Positions 1 to 8,530 of a DNA stretch of 22,592 bases are shown here, piece after piece. Origin of the DNA: Draconibacterium orientale (GTDB taxonomy: Bacteria; Bacteroidota; Bacteroidia; Bacteroidales; UBA12170); NCBI GenBank assembly GCA_020718315.1, contig DYSK01000017.1, positions 1 through 22,592 on the forward strand, in the 5' to 3' direction. Within the stretch, counting starts at the first letter, position 1; each line of letters begins with the position of its first letter. The notes beneath the pieces are model-generated. The model worked only from the letters and a program-made list of their open reading frames with translations. It ran no database searches and was not told the DNA's origin. The translations under genes and the position numbers were made by a program.

Positions 1-1
1 G

Positions 2-961
2 GCGAATGCCAAACGAATCATCATGGTTGCATGCGGCACTTCTTGGCATGCTGCTCTTGTTGGCGAATATCTTTTCGAAGATATTGCCCGGATCCCGGTT
101 GAAGTAGAATACGGCTCTGAATTCCGATATCGAAACCCTATTATAAACGAAGACGATATTGTTATTGCGATTTCACAATCTGGTGAAACTGCCGATACAT
201 TAGCCGCTATCCGGATGGCTAAATCCAAAGGAGCAACAATTATTGGAATTTGCAATGTTGTAGGTTCGAGTATTGCGCGCGAAACGCATGCCGGAAGCTA
301 TACACATGCCGGCCCCGAAATTGGAGTGGCTTCTACCAAAGCGTTTACAGCTCAAGTAGCTGTTTTAACTCTTATGGCCTTGCGATTGGCCAAAAAACGA
401 GGAACCATCGAACGCTCTCGTTTTCATCATCTGTTGCATGCATTGGACGAAATTCCATTAAAAGTAGAAGAAACACTTCTGGTAAACGATAAAGTGATGG
501 AGATATCAAAAATGTTTGTCAACGCTCGGAATTTTCTGTACTTAGGAAGAGGATATAATTTTCCGGTGGCATTGGAAGGCGCATTAAAACTCAAAGAAAT
601 CTCCTACATTCATGCCGAAGGCTATCCGGCTGCCGAAATGAAACACGGTCCCATTGCACTGATCGACGAAAATATGCCGGTTGTTGTTGTGGCCACAAAC
701 AAAGGGACTTACGACAAGGTGGTAAGTAATATTCAAGAAATAAGAGCACGAAAAGGCGTTATCATCGCCATCGTTACCAAAGGCGATACAGAAGTAAAAC
801 GATTGGCGGATTATATCATCGAAATTCCCGAAACGGAAGAAATGTTGGTTCCTTTATTGGCCACTATTCCGTTGCAATTGTTGGCCTATCATATTGCCGT
901 AAACAGAGGTTGTGCAGTAGATATGCCCCGAAATTTGGCAAAATCGGTAACGGTAGAATAA
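2..961 (+). CDS. glmS: Glucosamine-6-phosphate synthase (isomerizing), C-terminal part
   Basis: This is the C-terminal ~319 residues of L-glutamine:D-fructose-6-phosphate aminotransferase, which makes glucosamine-6-phosphate for peptidoglycan and lipid A precursors in the cytoplasm. The reading frame is open from base 2, so the glutaminase domain and the true start lie outside the window; the ATG at 23 is internal. Two sugar-isomerase (SIS) domains are visible. The first has ACGTSWHA, the phosphosugar loop SQSGETADT and GVASTKAFTAQ. The second begins at GRGYNFPVALEGALKLKE and continues with EGYPAAEMKHGPIALID. The protein ends in PRNLAKSVTVE, the usual family C-terminus carrying the catalytic lysine, so the 3' end is intact. 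The TAA stop is at 959-961. It converges on the uptake locus and shares the terminator at 1095-1123. No frameshift is seen. Identification is firm. Confidence 0.97.
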   Translation, partial: ANAKRIIMVACGTSWHAALVGEYLFEDIARIPVEVEYGSEFRYRNPIINEDDIVIAISQSGETADTLAAIRMAKSKGATIIGICNVVGSSIARETHAGSYTHAGPEIGVASTKAFTAQVAVLTLMALRLAKKRGTIERSRFHHLLHALDEIPLKVEETLLVNDKVMEISKMFVNARNFLYLGRGYNFPVALEGALKLKEISYIHAEGYPAAEMKHGPIALIDENMPVVVVATNKGTYDKVVSNIQEIRARKGVIIAIVTKGDTEVKRLADYIIEIPETEEMLVPLLATIPLQLLAYHIAVNRGCAVDMPRNLAKSVTVE

Positions 962-1094
962 TTCCAAGACCACTTTCAGCTTATTAGATTGCCTCACGGA
1001 GGTTTTGTAATGGATATTAGGCAAGTTCGGGATGGTGGAGTAAACTAGGCCACAACAAAATGCAAGTAATTCTTGTTCTGAATATTGACACAAA

Positions 1095-1123
1095 AAAAGG
1101 GCTGCCTATCAGGCAGCCCTTTT
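1095..1123. terminator. Bidirectional intrinsic terminator between glmS and the lipoprotein operon
   Basis: A perfect 13-bp inverted repeat (arms 1095-1107 and 1111-1123, loop ATC) has a GGGCTGCCT core flanked by A4 on the left and T4 on the right; the A run extends left to 1092. Each strand therefore reads as a GC-rich stem followed by a U-tract. It lies between the convergent stops of glmS (961) and the minus-strand lipoprotein gene (1141), so it can end both transcripts. Bases 962-1094 contain no supportable gene. Confidence 0.9.
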
Positions 1124-1140
1124 CAATAAAATTTAAATAA

Positions 1141-2004
1141 TTATTTCTTAAACGCCGGTAAATCAAGCGTTGTAGGAGTTACAAATGCTCTCTTAACACC
1201 GTCTAAAGTCAAGGTTGCAGTCATATAAGGTGTAGGTAAATAGGTTGGGGAATAGGTTGCTGCTAAACCTTTGGCTGCTCCTGTATAATAGATATCATAC
1301 GTAAGCGTCAAGGTAGGAGCTGTTCCAGTATTGTCCCACAAACCGGTTCCTGCAACTTCATAAGTATATGGATCGCCGTCGTATTCAGTCGTGTAAATAT
1401 ACTGTCTAGCAATGGCAACGGTTCCATTGTCAAGATTTACGGTCATGTTGAATGTTCCACCGCTTATAACTGTTTCAGCCCACCAATCTTCAATAAATCC
1501 TTCACTCAAACCGGTAACGGCAAGTGATGTAGCACCATTTGAAGCAATAGATACAGCTGCATCGTACCAAGCATCTTCCCCTGTCCAAGCACCATTAAAA
1601 CCTGTGATAGCGATTGGTTTAAATTTCTTTAAATTAACAGTTAAAGTTACAGGTTGTGAAGAATTTCCACCTTGAGCAGTCTCGGTTACAGTGATAGTTG
1701 CGACCACATCCACATTTGATTGGGCAAACGTAATGTAAGCCATGCTAGGATATTCGGTATTTTGAACGATTGTTGCGGCAATGCCACTTACAGTCCAATT
1801 GTAGGTCGAACCTCCACGATTTACGACAGAATAAGTAATAGGAGCCAATCCGGAAGCGAAGCCGACGGTTGGGCCAACAACTCCGCCAATAATAATGGGC
1901 GTGTAATTAGCAAAATCATAATCGTCTTCTTTCGTGCAGCTTGTAAAAACAAGAGCGAATGAAAGCAGAACGCTTAGACTATAAAATATACTTTTTTTCA
2001 TCAT
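1141..2004 (-). CDS. Surface lipoprotein, third gene of susCD operon B
   Basis: A 287-residue lipoprotein of unknown family. The N-terminus has two lysines, a hydrophobic stretch and the lipobox FTSC, with Cys at residue 23. It is followed directly by TKEDD, resembling the acidic lipoprotein export signal that sends Bacteroidota lipoproteins to the cell surface. Residues about 30-125 look like an Ig/PKD-type beta-sandwich (TYNWTVSG, then a Thr/Val-rich strand pattern ending VTLTVNLKKF). Residues about 130-287 are a second beta-rich module with many Trp, Tyr and Gly (FNGAWTGEDAWYD, EDWWAET), compatible with a barrel or ligand-binding fold. There are no catalytic motifs. It starts 45 bases after the ancestral end of the susD-like gene with no terminator between, so it is probably co-transcribed. 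By position it could be a SusE/F-like surface-binding protein; this is inferred from location and export signal, not from recognised homology. Two adjacent ATGs exist (2004 and 2001). Confidence 0.8.
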   Translation of the reverse strand: MMKKSIFYSLSVLLSFALVFTSCTKEDDYDFANYTPIIIGGVVGPTVGFASGLAPITYSVVNRGGSTYNWTVSGIAATIVQNTEYPSMAYITFAQSNVDVVATITVTETAQGGNSSQPVTLTVNLKKFKPIAITGFNGAWTGEDAWYDAAVSIASNGATSLAVTGLSEGFIEDWWAETVISGGTFNMTVNLDNGTVAIARQYIYTTEYDGDPYTYEVAGTGLWDNTGTAPTLTLTYDIYYTGAAKGLAATYSPTYLPTPYMTATLTLDGVKRAFVTPTTLDLPAFKK

Positions 2005-2049
2005 TTATCTAATTTTAATATTTGAAACAATACTATAAATAACGTAAGC

Positions 2050-2217
2050 TTACTTAATCAACGGCAAATCTGCGCCGAATGAAGAAGGAGCAACTATATT
2101 CGAACTTGGCAATTTTTTGCCGGATGCATTCCAACCGCCGTTCGATGTATTAATACCATCAGCATTGTCCACTCCGCCGAAGGTATAGTTTTCCATCAAC
2201 ATAACATCCAATTGTTG
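2050..2217 (-). pseudogene. Detached C-terminal segment of susD-like gene B
   Basis: Directly after the TAA at 2218-2220, the same frame continues open for 55 codons to a second TAA at 2050-2052. The translation begins QQLDVMLMENYTFGGVDNAD and ends SSFGADLPLIK. ENYTFGG followed by a Gly/Asn/Trp-rich tail is typical of SusD/RagB C-termini after the PIP motif, so this is the original end of the preceding gene, not a separate one. No start codon with a sensible initiation site precedes it. The segment has no frameshift or second interruption, which argues that the stop is recent or an artefact. Confidence 0.85.
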
Positions 2218-3612
2218 TTAAGGAATCGGGAAATGCAAGGGGGTTCCTTTTTGAAGCATATCGGCACGGCGAATATCGAAGAATGGAATACCAAAACCTG
2301 TAATATACAATTCTATTGTACGTTCGTAGGTAATTGCATCAGCTACTTGGGCAGTAGTGGCTGTTGTTGCAACTGGCGCTAAACCTCCGCGAGAAACACG
2401 AGTACCGGCATTTAAAATGGCAATTGCACCCGCCTTGTCTGTGGTCATTAGTTTAGCTTCTGCTAGAAGTAAATCATTTTCTGCTTTACGCATTTCCGGC
2501 ATCGGCTCTGTCCAAGTTGTTAAATATTGATCTAAACGTTTGTAACGATAGCTGGAAAAGTGATAATAGCCTCTTTCGGGACGGAATGGGCAAGAAGACT
2601 TGTATTGAAAATCGGAAAGCAAACGTGCGTCGGCAGATGTAGCAACTCCGTTATTTGGTAAATCGGCATAAGAACCGCTTGCAGGAAAATAATCTGGCAT
2701 ATTGGGATCCATCATATGTATTACACGCATATCTACTTGTCCCCAACCGCTATAAACGGAATAAGTTTGATAAAGAGAATACCAAGTAACATCATCAGCA
2801 AGAGGAGCAAAATCGAAATCAATTCCATTTTGAGCATAGGTTTTCACTTTTGCCCAATCAATGGCTGCATTTTCGGCAGCATTGCGGCTGGTGTAAACCA
2901 AAAGACGGGCAGCCATCGAATTGGCTAATTTACCTAGGTGAACATTTGTCCACGTCATCCCCGGAATCCAATGGGCCGGCAATGTAAAAGTATTTGCATT
3001 GCAAATGGCGATAACTTGGTCTAATTTAGCTATGGCGGCATCTCTGAGTTCAGTGTAAGGGACGGCCGGAATTTCATCTATTTGAACATCCATTGTTTCA
3101 TCTACAACAAATCCTTTGTCAAAAACCAACCCTACATAGCCCATACCTAAAGCTTGTCCAAAACGACCTATCGCTTCAACTGCAGCAGTTTCAGCAGGAG
3201 TAGTGAGTTGAGCGCCGTTTACAACTATTTGATTGATAATTTGATTGGACAAGGAGAGTGTGCTATTCATTGCCAAATAATAAGTACGCGAAACGTTGGC
3301 ATACGAATATGCGGCATCATTATTCCAAGCGTTGCGAGGTTCGTTAGAGAAATCTCTCATTGCGGCATTCCCCCAAGAACAAGTACCGTGATCTGAACCA
3401 ACCCAAAGGGTTAGAGCTAAGCCATCGTATTCTTGTGATTTTTGGAACCATCCATTCACAACACCTCCGGCTAAACCGGCCAGATCGTTAGGATTAGCTA
3501 ATACAGTTGCTGAATCGGGGTTGTTTAAGTTTGCTACATCTAACTTTTGGCAACCCGAAAACACAAACAAAAAGCTAATTACAATTCCGTATATTAAATT
3601 TTTATTTTTCAT
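2218..3612 (-). CDS. SusD/RagB-like outer-membrane lipoprotein B, cut short by an in-frame TAA
   Basis: A SusD-family lipoprotein, the lid subunit that sits over the SusC channel and captures ligand. The signal peptide ends in lipobox FSGC (Cys21), followed by QKLDVANLNNP as is usual in the family. Visible family features are alpha-helical TPR-like repeats through residues ~40-300, the RKAENDLLLAEA helix, and near the end YERTIELYITGFGIPFFDIRRADMLQK-type sequence leading to TPLHFPIP. The frame then meets TAA (2218-2220) after 464 residues. The next 55 codons in the same frame encode the expected family C-terminus (see 2050-2217). The intact length would be 520, normal for SusD; the product as read lacks ~11%. 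It lies 40 bases after susC B and is surely in one operon with it. The stop could be a recent mutation, a sequencing error, or (less likely) a readthrough site. The cargo is unknown. Confidence 0.88.
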   Translation of the reverse strand: MKNKNLIYGIVISFLFVFSGCQKLDVANLNNPDSATVLANPNDLAGLAGGVVNGWFQKSQEYDGLALTLWVGSDHGTCSWGNAAMRDFSNEPRNAWNNDAAYSYANVSRTYYLAMNSTLSLSNQIINQIVVNGAQLTTPAETAAVEAIGRFGQALGMGYVGLVFDKGFVVDETMDVQIDEIPAVPYTELRDAAIAKLDQVIAICNANTFTLPAHWIPGMTWTNVHLGKLANSMAARLLVYTSRNAAENAAIDWAKVKTYAQNGIDFDFAPLADDVTWYSLYQTYSVYSGWGQVDMRVIHMMDPNMPDYFPASGSYADLPNNGVATSADARLLSDFQYKSSCPFRPERGYYHFSSYRYKRLDQYLTTWTEPMPEMRKAENDLLLAEAKLMTTDKAGAIAILNAGTRVSRGGLAPVATTATTAQVADAITYERTIELYITGFGIPFFDIRRADMLQKGTPLHFPIP

Positions 3613-3652
3613 ATTTCGTGATTTTTTTTAAATTATACATTATTAACCCCAA

Positions 3653-6600
3653 TTAAAACACTATAGTTAATGATCCACTAATGGTTCTGTAGGCAGGGTA
3701 TCCATAAGCATCGAATTGGAAATATTGGCTTGATCCGGCATAGCCATTGTTAATTTGGCCAACTTCCGGATCGTATCCTGTGTAATTGGTGAATGTTAAC
3801 AAGTTACGTCCAATTAAACCAAGTTTAACCGATTTAAAAAGGCCATTGGCAAATCCGCTCAATTCTTTTTCTCCCAAAGTGTAGTACAATGCCAATTCTC
3901 TAAGTTTAAGATACGAACCATCTTCTACAAAGTGGGAGTTGATATCGTTCACATCATATAAAGTAGAGTAATAATCAGTTGTTTTCTTTTCGTTTTCAGG
4001 TTTGCCAAATTGATCAACATCAATATGACGTAAATCGCGGTATAACCACTGCGCTGTACGGTTGTATACATCGCCACCATTTTTCCAGTCAAACAAGAAA
4101 TACAAACTGATATTTTTGTATTTTAATGTATTGCTTAAGCCTAAACGGAAATCGGGGTTGGTATTACCAATTACGCCTTTTACAGGGTTTCCGGTAGCAT
4201 CTAATAATTTAATGGGCTTTTCGTTAATAGTTCCTTGAGTTCCTATACGAATAACATATCCGTCACTATTGATTTCGTAGTTCGAGATATTATCAGTCGA
4301 TGCCAATTGAGGAGCCAAAGCTTCTAAACTAGTTAAGAATGTAGTTCCATAAATTACGCCAAAAGTTTCTCCGGCACGAATATAGAATGCTTGATCAGCA
4401 TCCTGACCGATAGGACCGGTTTGGAAAGCAGGGATATTCAATTCGGTGACTGTTTGACGAATGCGATCGAATACTAAATTAGCGTCCCAAGAAAAATCTT
4501 TTTTCTTAATAATTTTTGCGCCTAAAGTAGCTTCGAATACGGTACTTTCGAGAGCACCTGCATTTTGCCATTGGTATTGATAGCCATAATAAGCAGGCAA
4601 TGGTGCTAATAAAATCTGATCTGTGGTATTGGTATTTGCATACACAAATTCGAAACTGAAACGGTTTAGAAATTCTGCATTCAAGCCCACTTCAAGTTCG
4701 GCGGAGTTGGAAGGTTTCAGATATTTATTACCTAAAGTATAAGCATTGGCTGGTAATCCGTTTGAAAACGAAAATGTTTCGTACTGAGCGGCAAATCCGG
4801 GACGTTGTCCGGAAGTTCCATAAGCTGCGCGCAATTTCAATTCTTGAATACCGGGAATTGGGAAGTCTTCACTAATACGATAAGCAGCAGAAATACGATA
4901 ATAAGGTTTCCATCTTTCTTCGGCTCCAAATAGAGAAGAACCATCGTAACGAACCATCACGTCAGCCAAATATTTGCCTTTCAAATCAAATTGGAAAATA
5001 CCAAATACGTTGTCTGCTCTCACATCTTCGATGTAAGAAGTAATTGATTTTGCTCCAACAATGGCATCCATAGATGGCATGTTTTCCACTGAAAAATCAT
5101 ATCCTGTAGCGCCTGTGCTGGCATAATGTAAGTCTTCGAACAAATAACTAAACTTGGCTTTGGTCGTTAACTCGCCAAACTGTTTGTTGAGATGAGCTGT
5201 AAATTGACCGGTTTGAGAAAAAGTAACGCTTCCGAATTTGTAGAGCGAGCCTAAGTCTTCAACTAACAGCGTTCCGCCGCGTTGCAACATGCCTTTGGGA
5301 GTCCAAGAAGTGTAATCTACATTTCTTCTGTCGAAAGCATATTTGGCATCTAAAGTAAGCCAATCTGCGGCAAAATATTCAGCACCGTAAGTGCCAACCA
5401 TATAGGTTCTGTCTTCTTCTCTTTTGATTTGTGTCAAGGCGTACAATGGGTTGTCCTCATTGCTATTCCAGTTACTTACGTTTACATCAAAAGGATCGCC
5501 ATTTTCTTCATTAGGACGCGTTAAATCGATATCAGGTAATAAGAATAATACATCGAAGAAAATACCACCATTGCTATTTACTCCACCGGGAGCTTGGGTA
5601 TAGCTTTTGCCAATTAATTGACTTGCTGAAATCTTGAATTTCTCACCAATAAAATGATCCACATTGATTCGGAAATTTTTTCGGTTGTAACCGTCGGTAT
5701 ATTCCAAAACGCCTTCTTCTTGCGAATTTTCAAAAGACATTAAGAAATTGGTTTTTCCAGAATTATTAGCAACAGAAGCATAATTTGTGTAGAAATTACC
5801 GTTTCTGAAAATGGCATCTTGATTGTCGTTTACAAATGCATACGGATTGTCAGCATAATGATTAAGCGAAATAACGCGAATACCTGAAATATTTGGGTCT
5901 GTTCCTCCGGTATAAGTAGAGGGGAAAATGACGCCCAAATAATCGGTATAGATACTGCTTGGGTTTTCTTTCAATTCGTAGTTGTGATGCTCAGCTAAAG
6001 GAAGGAATTTAGGCATTTGATTTAGACCAAATTCATTACGGATTGTAATTTTGGTTGTTCCGGCTGCTAATGTGGCTCCTCTTTTAGTCGTAACTACAAT
6101 AACACCACTACCTGCACGCGATCCGTAAAGAGCAGAGGCAGATGCACCTTTTACAACTTCGATAGATTCGATATCGTCCACGTTCAAATCAGATAATCCA
6201 CCTTCAATGATCGCACCATCAACGATGTAAAGCGGTTCTTGGCTACCGGAAATAGAGGTTGCGCCACGAATAAGAATAGTTGCCGATTGACCAGGTGTAC
6301 CGGTATTGGTTGTCACTTGAACGCCCGCCATTTTTCCTTGGAGTGCTCCGGCAGCGTTTACGGCAGGTACTTCCAATAACTCTTCGGAACTGACTTTTCC
6401 TACAGAAACCGTGAGTTTTTTTCTTTGTGTGCCGGAGGCAACACCGGCCACAATTACTTCGTCCAGATTAAACATATCCGAACTCAACACAACATCAATG
6501 GTTGTTTGTTGGCCAATCTGTACTTCTTGAGTCTTAAGCCCAATAAATTGGAAAACCAGTGTTGTTGCATTTGCAGGAACATCGATGCGATAAAGCCCTT

Positions 6601-6772
6601 CCATATTGGTGGTTGTACCAATTGTAGTTCCTTTTACAATTACGGCAACACCGGGTAAGGACAAACCGTCATCAGCACTGGTAACAGTACCTGAAACAGA
6701 AGTTTGTGCATTAGCTAAGCCGGCACTCGCCAAAAGCAATAAACCGACAAGCCAAATTGAAAATTTTCTCAT
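3653..6772 (-). CDS. SusC/RagA-like TonB-dependent outer-membrane transporter B
   Basis: A 1039-residue outer-membrane channel that, energised by TonB, imports large ligands delivered by its SusD partner. The start is taken at 6772 (MRKFSIW) because this gives a normal signal peptide (cleavage near ANA-QTS, residue 22); the in-frame ATG at 6814 only adds 14 atypical residues. Domains in order: carboxypeptidase-regulatory-like beta-sandwich (~24-97, SGTVTSADDG...LPGVAVIVKGTT), TonB box region (NLDEVIVAG, ~102-110), plug (~118-232, with ILIRGATSISG, PLYIVDG, DIESIEVVKGASASALYGSRA), then a ~22-strand barrel to the C-terminus RTISGSLTIVF, with a terminal Phe as usual for barrel insertion. There is no STN signalling domain, so control through an anti-sigma factor is not indicated. 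It is the first gene of operon B, 40 bases before susD B. The substrate cannot be deduced. Confidence 0.93.
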   Translation of the reverse strand: MRKFSIWLVGLLLLASAGLANAQTSVSGTVTSADDGLSLPGVAVIVKGTTIGTTTNMEGLYRIDVPANATTLVFQFIGLKTQEVQIGQQTTIDVVLSSDMFNLDEVIVAGVASGTQRKKLTVSVGKVSSEELLEVPAVNAAGALQGKMAGVQVTTNTGTPGQSATILIRGATSISGSQEPLYIVDGAIIEGGLSDLNVDDIESIEVVKGASASALYGSRAGSGVIVVTTKRGATLAAGTTKITIRNEFGLNQMPKFLPLAEHHNYELKENPSSIYTDYLGVIFPSTYTGGTDPNISGIRVISLNHYADNPYAFVNDNQDAIFRNGNFYTNYASVANNSGKTNFLMSFENSQEEGVLEYTDGYNRKNFRINVDHFIGEKFKISASQLIGKSYTQAPGGVNSNGGIFFDVLFLLPDIDLTRPNEENGDPFDVNVSNWNSNEDNPLYALTQIKREEDRTYMVGTYGAEYFAADWLTLDAKYAFDRRNVDYTSWTPKGMLQRGGTLLVEDLGSLYKFGSVTFSQTGQFTAHLNKQFGELTTKAKFSYLFEDLHYASTGATGYDFSVENMPSMDAIVGAKSITSYIEDVRADNVFGIFQFDLKGKYLADVMVRYDGSSLFGAEERWKPYYRISAAYRISEDFPIPGIQELKLRAAYGTSGQRPGFAAQYETFSFSNGLPANAYTLGNKYLKPSNSAELEVGLNAEFLNRFSFEFVYANTNTTDQILLAPLPAYYGYQYQWQNAGALESTVFEATLGAKIIKKKDFSWDANLVFDRIRQTVTELNIPAFQTGPIGQDADQAFYIRAGETFGVIYGTTFLTSLEALAPQLASTDNISNYEINSDGYVIRIGTQGTINEKPIKLLDATGNPVKGVIGNTNPDFRLGLSNTLKYKNISLYFLFDWKNGGDVYNRTAQWLYRDLRHIDVDQFGKPENEKKTTDYYSTLYDVNDINSHFVEDGSYLKLRELALYYTLGEKELSGFANGLFKSVKLGLIGRNLLTFTNYTGYDPEVGQINNGYAGSSQYFQFDAYGYPAYRTISGSLTIVF

Positions 6773-6870
6773 AATTTCAAAAATTTGATTAGTAATAAAA
6801 TTAAAATTTCCCATATAATAAATTCTGTTTAATTTCAGTTTTAAACAGCTTGTTTATTCTTAAAAAAATG

Positions 6871-6912
6871 TTCAAAATCGGACATATTTAACAAAAAATA
6901 AGCGATTTTGAA
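6871..6912. repeat. Inverted repeat in the leader of susC B
   Basis: TTCAAAATCG (6871-6880) and its exact reverse complement CGATTTTGAA (6903-6912) are separated by 22 bases. The right arm falls at the transcription start expected from the adjacent promoter-like element (6916-6946). It could be an operator or the base of a leader-RNA stem. No binding factor can be named. Confidence 0.4.
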
Positions 6913-6915
6913 TCC

Positions 6916-6946
6916 CAAAGATAAAAAAGTTTTAATCCTTAACAAA
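6916..6946 (-). promoter_or_regulatory. Candidate promoter of susC B operon
   Basis: On the minus strand, TTTG (6946-6943) is followed after 19 bases by TATCTTTG (6923-6916), an exact match to the Bacteroidota -33 TTTG / -7 TAnnTTTG consensus at normal spacing. It would give a leader of about 135 bases before the susC B start and lies after the terminator of the upstream susD A gene, making operon B independently transcribed. Confidence 0.6.
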
Positions 6947-7009
6947 ATATTATAAAATAAAATGTTAAGGGGCCTTTTAATTCAGCCGATTTGAGGATGT
7001 GGGTTTAGC

Positions 7010-7043
7010 AAAAAAAAAGGTTACCTTTTTAGAGGTAACCTTT
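7010..7043 (-). terminator. Intrinsic terminator of susCD operon A
   Basis: A perfect 11-bp stem AAAGGTTACCT / AGGTAACCTTT (7016-7026 and 7033-7043, 6-base loop) is followed on the minus strand by nine T (complement of A 7010-7018). It sits 21 bases beyond the stop of the susD-like gene at 7065, so it should end the susC A-susD A transcript before the promoter of operon B. Confidence 0.85.
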
Positions 7044-7064
7044 CAGTATTAAATTCGAGATTGG

Positions 7065-8507
7065 TTAGAAAATATCCCAGAACAATTTTGTGCGCCAATC
7101 GTCACCACCTATAGCAGCTGAAGCGGCAACATAATTGTCTTTATTGTTTTTAATCTCATTAAAAGGATAAGGCATACGCTTAGGAATATCGGTATAAACC
7201 ATGCCGGTTGGAGTATTTAACACAGGATAGTCAAGTCTTCTCCATTCAGCCCAAGCTTCAACGCCTCTGTTATAAAGAGCCAACCATTTTTGAGTTCCAA
7301 TGGATTGTTTCCAATTGGCAGCATTGTAGGGATTGGCAGCTAAATATGCGCTGGCATCTGCATCGGTACCTTCCCAATAGAGGATACTTTCTTTCACGCC
7401 GTTGTTGAAATAATTCTCGGCTGTTCCGCCAACGCTCCATGTACGCTGAGCAGCTTCGGCCAATAGAAATTGTACTTCAACATAGTCAATCAAGATAGCT
7501 TCAAACTCAGGTTGGAAGAATCGATCAGCAAAATGCGAATACGCACTATAAGTAGCAGCAGCATCAGCACCGGCAACAGCACCAAGGTAATCACCACCTA
7601 TTTGAGTAAAATAAAGAGGTAAGCGAGGATCGCCTAGGCTTTTCATTAAATTAACCAGGGTGTTGGTTGGGATATAGTCTAAACGACCATCAACAGAGAA
7701 TCCAATATAAATGGTATTTACGTGAGGGTAAACGCCAGGATAATAAAGAATTCCGCTTTCGCTTTGTGATGCAAAAACGCCGGCTAAATAAGCTGATTCA
7801 ACGGCAGCCTTAGCAGCAGTTGCGTTAAAATCGGCTAAGCGCATACCAATACGTAATTTTAATGAAGCAGCAAACTTTTTCCAAAGTGCCACATCTCCGC
7901 CATAGATAAAATCGGCACTTCCATAGCTGCCTTGAGAAGCATCAACGCTTAATTTAGCAATGTCTGCGGTTAATCGAGCCAATAAATCGGTATAAATAGT
8001 CGCAGCATCATCGTAAGCAGGCGTTGCATCTGCAATTCCCAATAAAGCTTCAGAATATGGCATGTCACCAAATGCATCAACCGCAACCTGGAAAGCATAC
8101 ACTTGCAAAATGTCAGCGATGGCTACTTGATTGTCTCTTTGAATTGCAAGGGGGCCTGTGAAGACATTGGCTTCCAAAATAGTTTTAGCTTCTTTTAAAT
8201 CCATGATTACATCACGGTACAAAGCTGTAGAATAGTTATCAGGAATATTACGGCTCGAAAAGTCGTAACGTGCTTCCGAAAAATAGGTTGTTTCTTGCCA
8301 GTACTGAACCAATAAACGGGTGGTGTTGTAGTTCACACTCATGTTGTTTACTTGGTTCACAAGGGCAACCTGCGCGTTTGAGAACAGGGTGTTCACAGGA
8401 ACTTCTGTTGCTGCTTTGGGGTTGATGTTATCGAGTTTTTCGCAAGAAGTTGATGCGAAGGCAATAACCAACACCAGAACAGAAAATATATACTTAATCG
8501 TTTTCAT
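7065..8507 (-). CDS. SusD/RagB-like outer-membrane lipoprotein A
   Basis: A 480-residue SusD-type lipoprotein, the ligand-capturing lid of the SusC A channel. The lipobox is STSC with Cys22, followed by EKLDNINPKAATEVP. The helical pattern and motifs (LFSNAQVALVNQVNN, YWQETTYF, VALWKKFAASLKLRIGMRLAD, VEVQFLLAEAAQR, and late GVEAWAEWRRLDYPVL with PKRMPYPFNE) fit the SusD-like branch usually annotated SusD/RagB-like family 2. This branch differs in its C-terminal half from the SusD B protein of the same locus, so the two pairs are not a simple recent duplication. The reading frame is intact from signal peptide to the usual Trp/Phe-rich end (KLFWDIF). It begins 23 bases after susC A ends and is followed by a terminator. 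Its ligand (glycan, peptide or other) cannot be judged from sequence. Confidence 0.92.
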   Translation of the reverse strand: MKTIKYIFSVLVLVIAFASTSCEKLDNINPKAATEVPVNTLFSNAQVALVNQVNNMSVNYNTTRLLVQYWQETTYFSEARYDFSSRNIPDNYSTALYRDVIMDLKEAKTILEANVFTGPLAIQRDNQVAIADILQVYAFQVAVDAFGDMPYSEALLGIADATPAYDDAATIYTDLLARLTADIAKLSVDASQGSYGSADFIYGGDVALWKKFAASLKLRIGMRLADFNATAAKAAVESAYLAGVFASQSESGILYYPGVYPHVNTIYIGFSVDGRLDYIPTNTLVNLMKSLGDPRLPLYFTQIGGDYLGAVAGADAAATYSAYSHFADRFFQPEFEAILIDYVEVQFLLAEAAQRTWSVGGTAENYFNNGVKESILYWEGTDADASAYLAANPYNAANWKQSIGTQKWLALYNRGVEAWAEWRRLDYPVLNTPTGMVYTDIPKRMPYPFNEIKNNKDNYVAASAAIGGDDWRTKLFWDIF

Positions 8508-8530
8508 ACTCTATTTTTTAATGTTGTTAT

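Noticed and set aside
962..1094. Gene remnant or small RNA between glmS and its terminator
   Set aside because: Only very short open stretches (for example 13 codons from ATG 1011) and no promoter-like element; nothing recognisable.
2050..2220. Reassignment of TAA as a sense codon
   Set aside because: TAA ends glmS, acpP and other genes here at the expected family C-termini, so it works as a stop in this genome.
6773..6814. Upstream in-frame ATG at 6814 as start of susC B
   Set aside because: It adds 14 residues (MGNFNFITNQIFEI) before a complete signal peptide that begins at MRKFSIW; the start at 6772 matches the form of SusC A.
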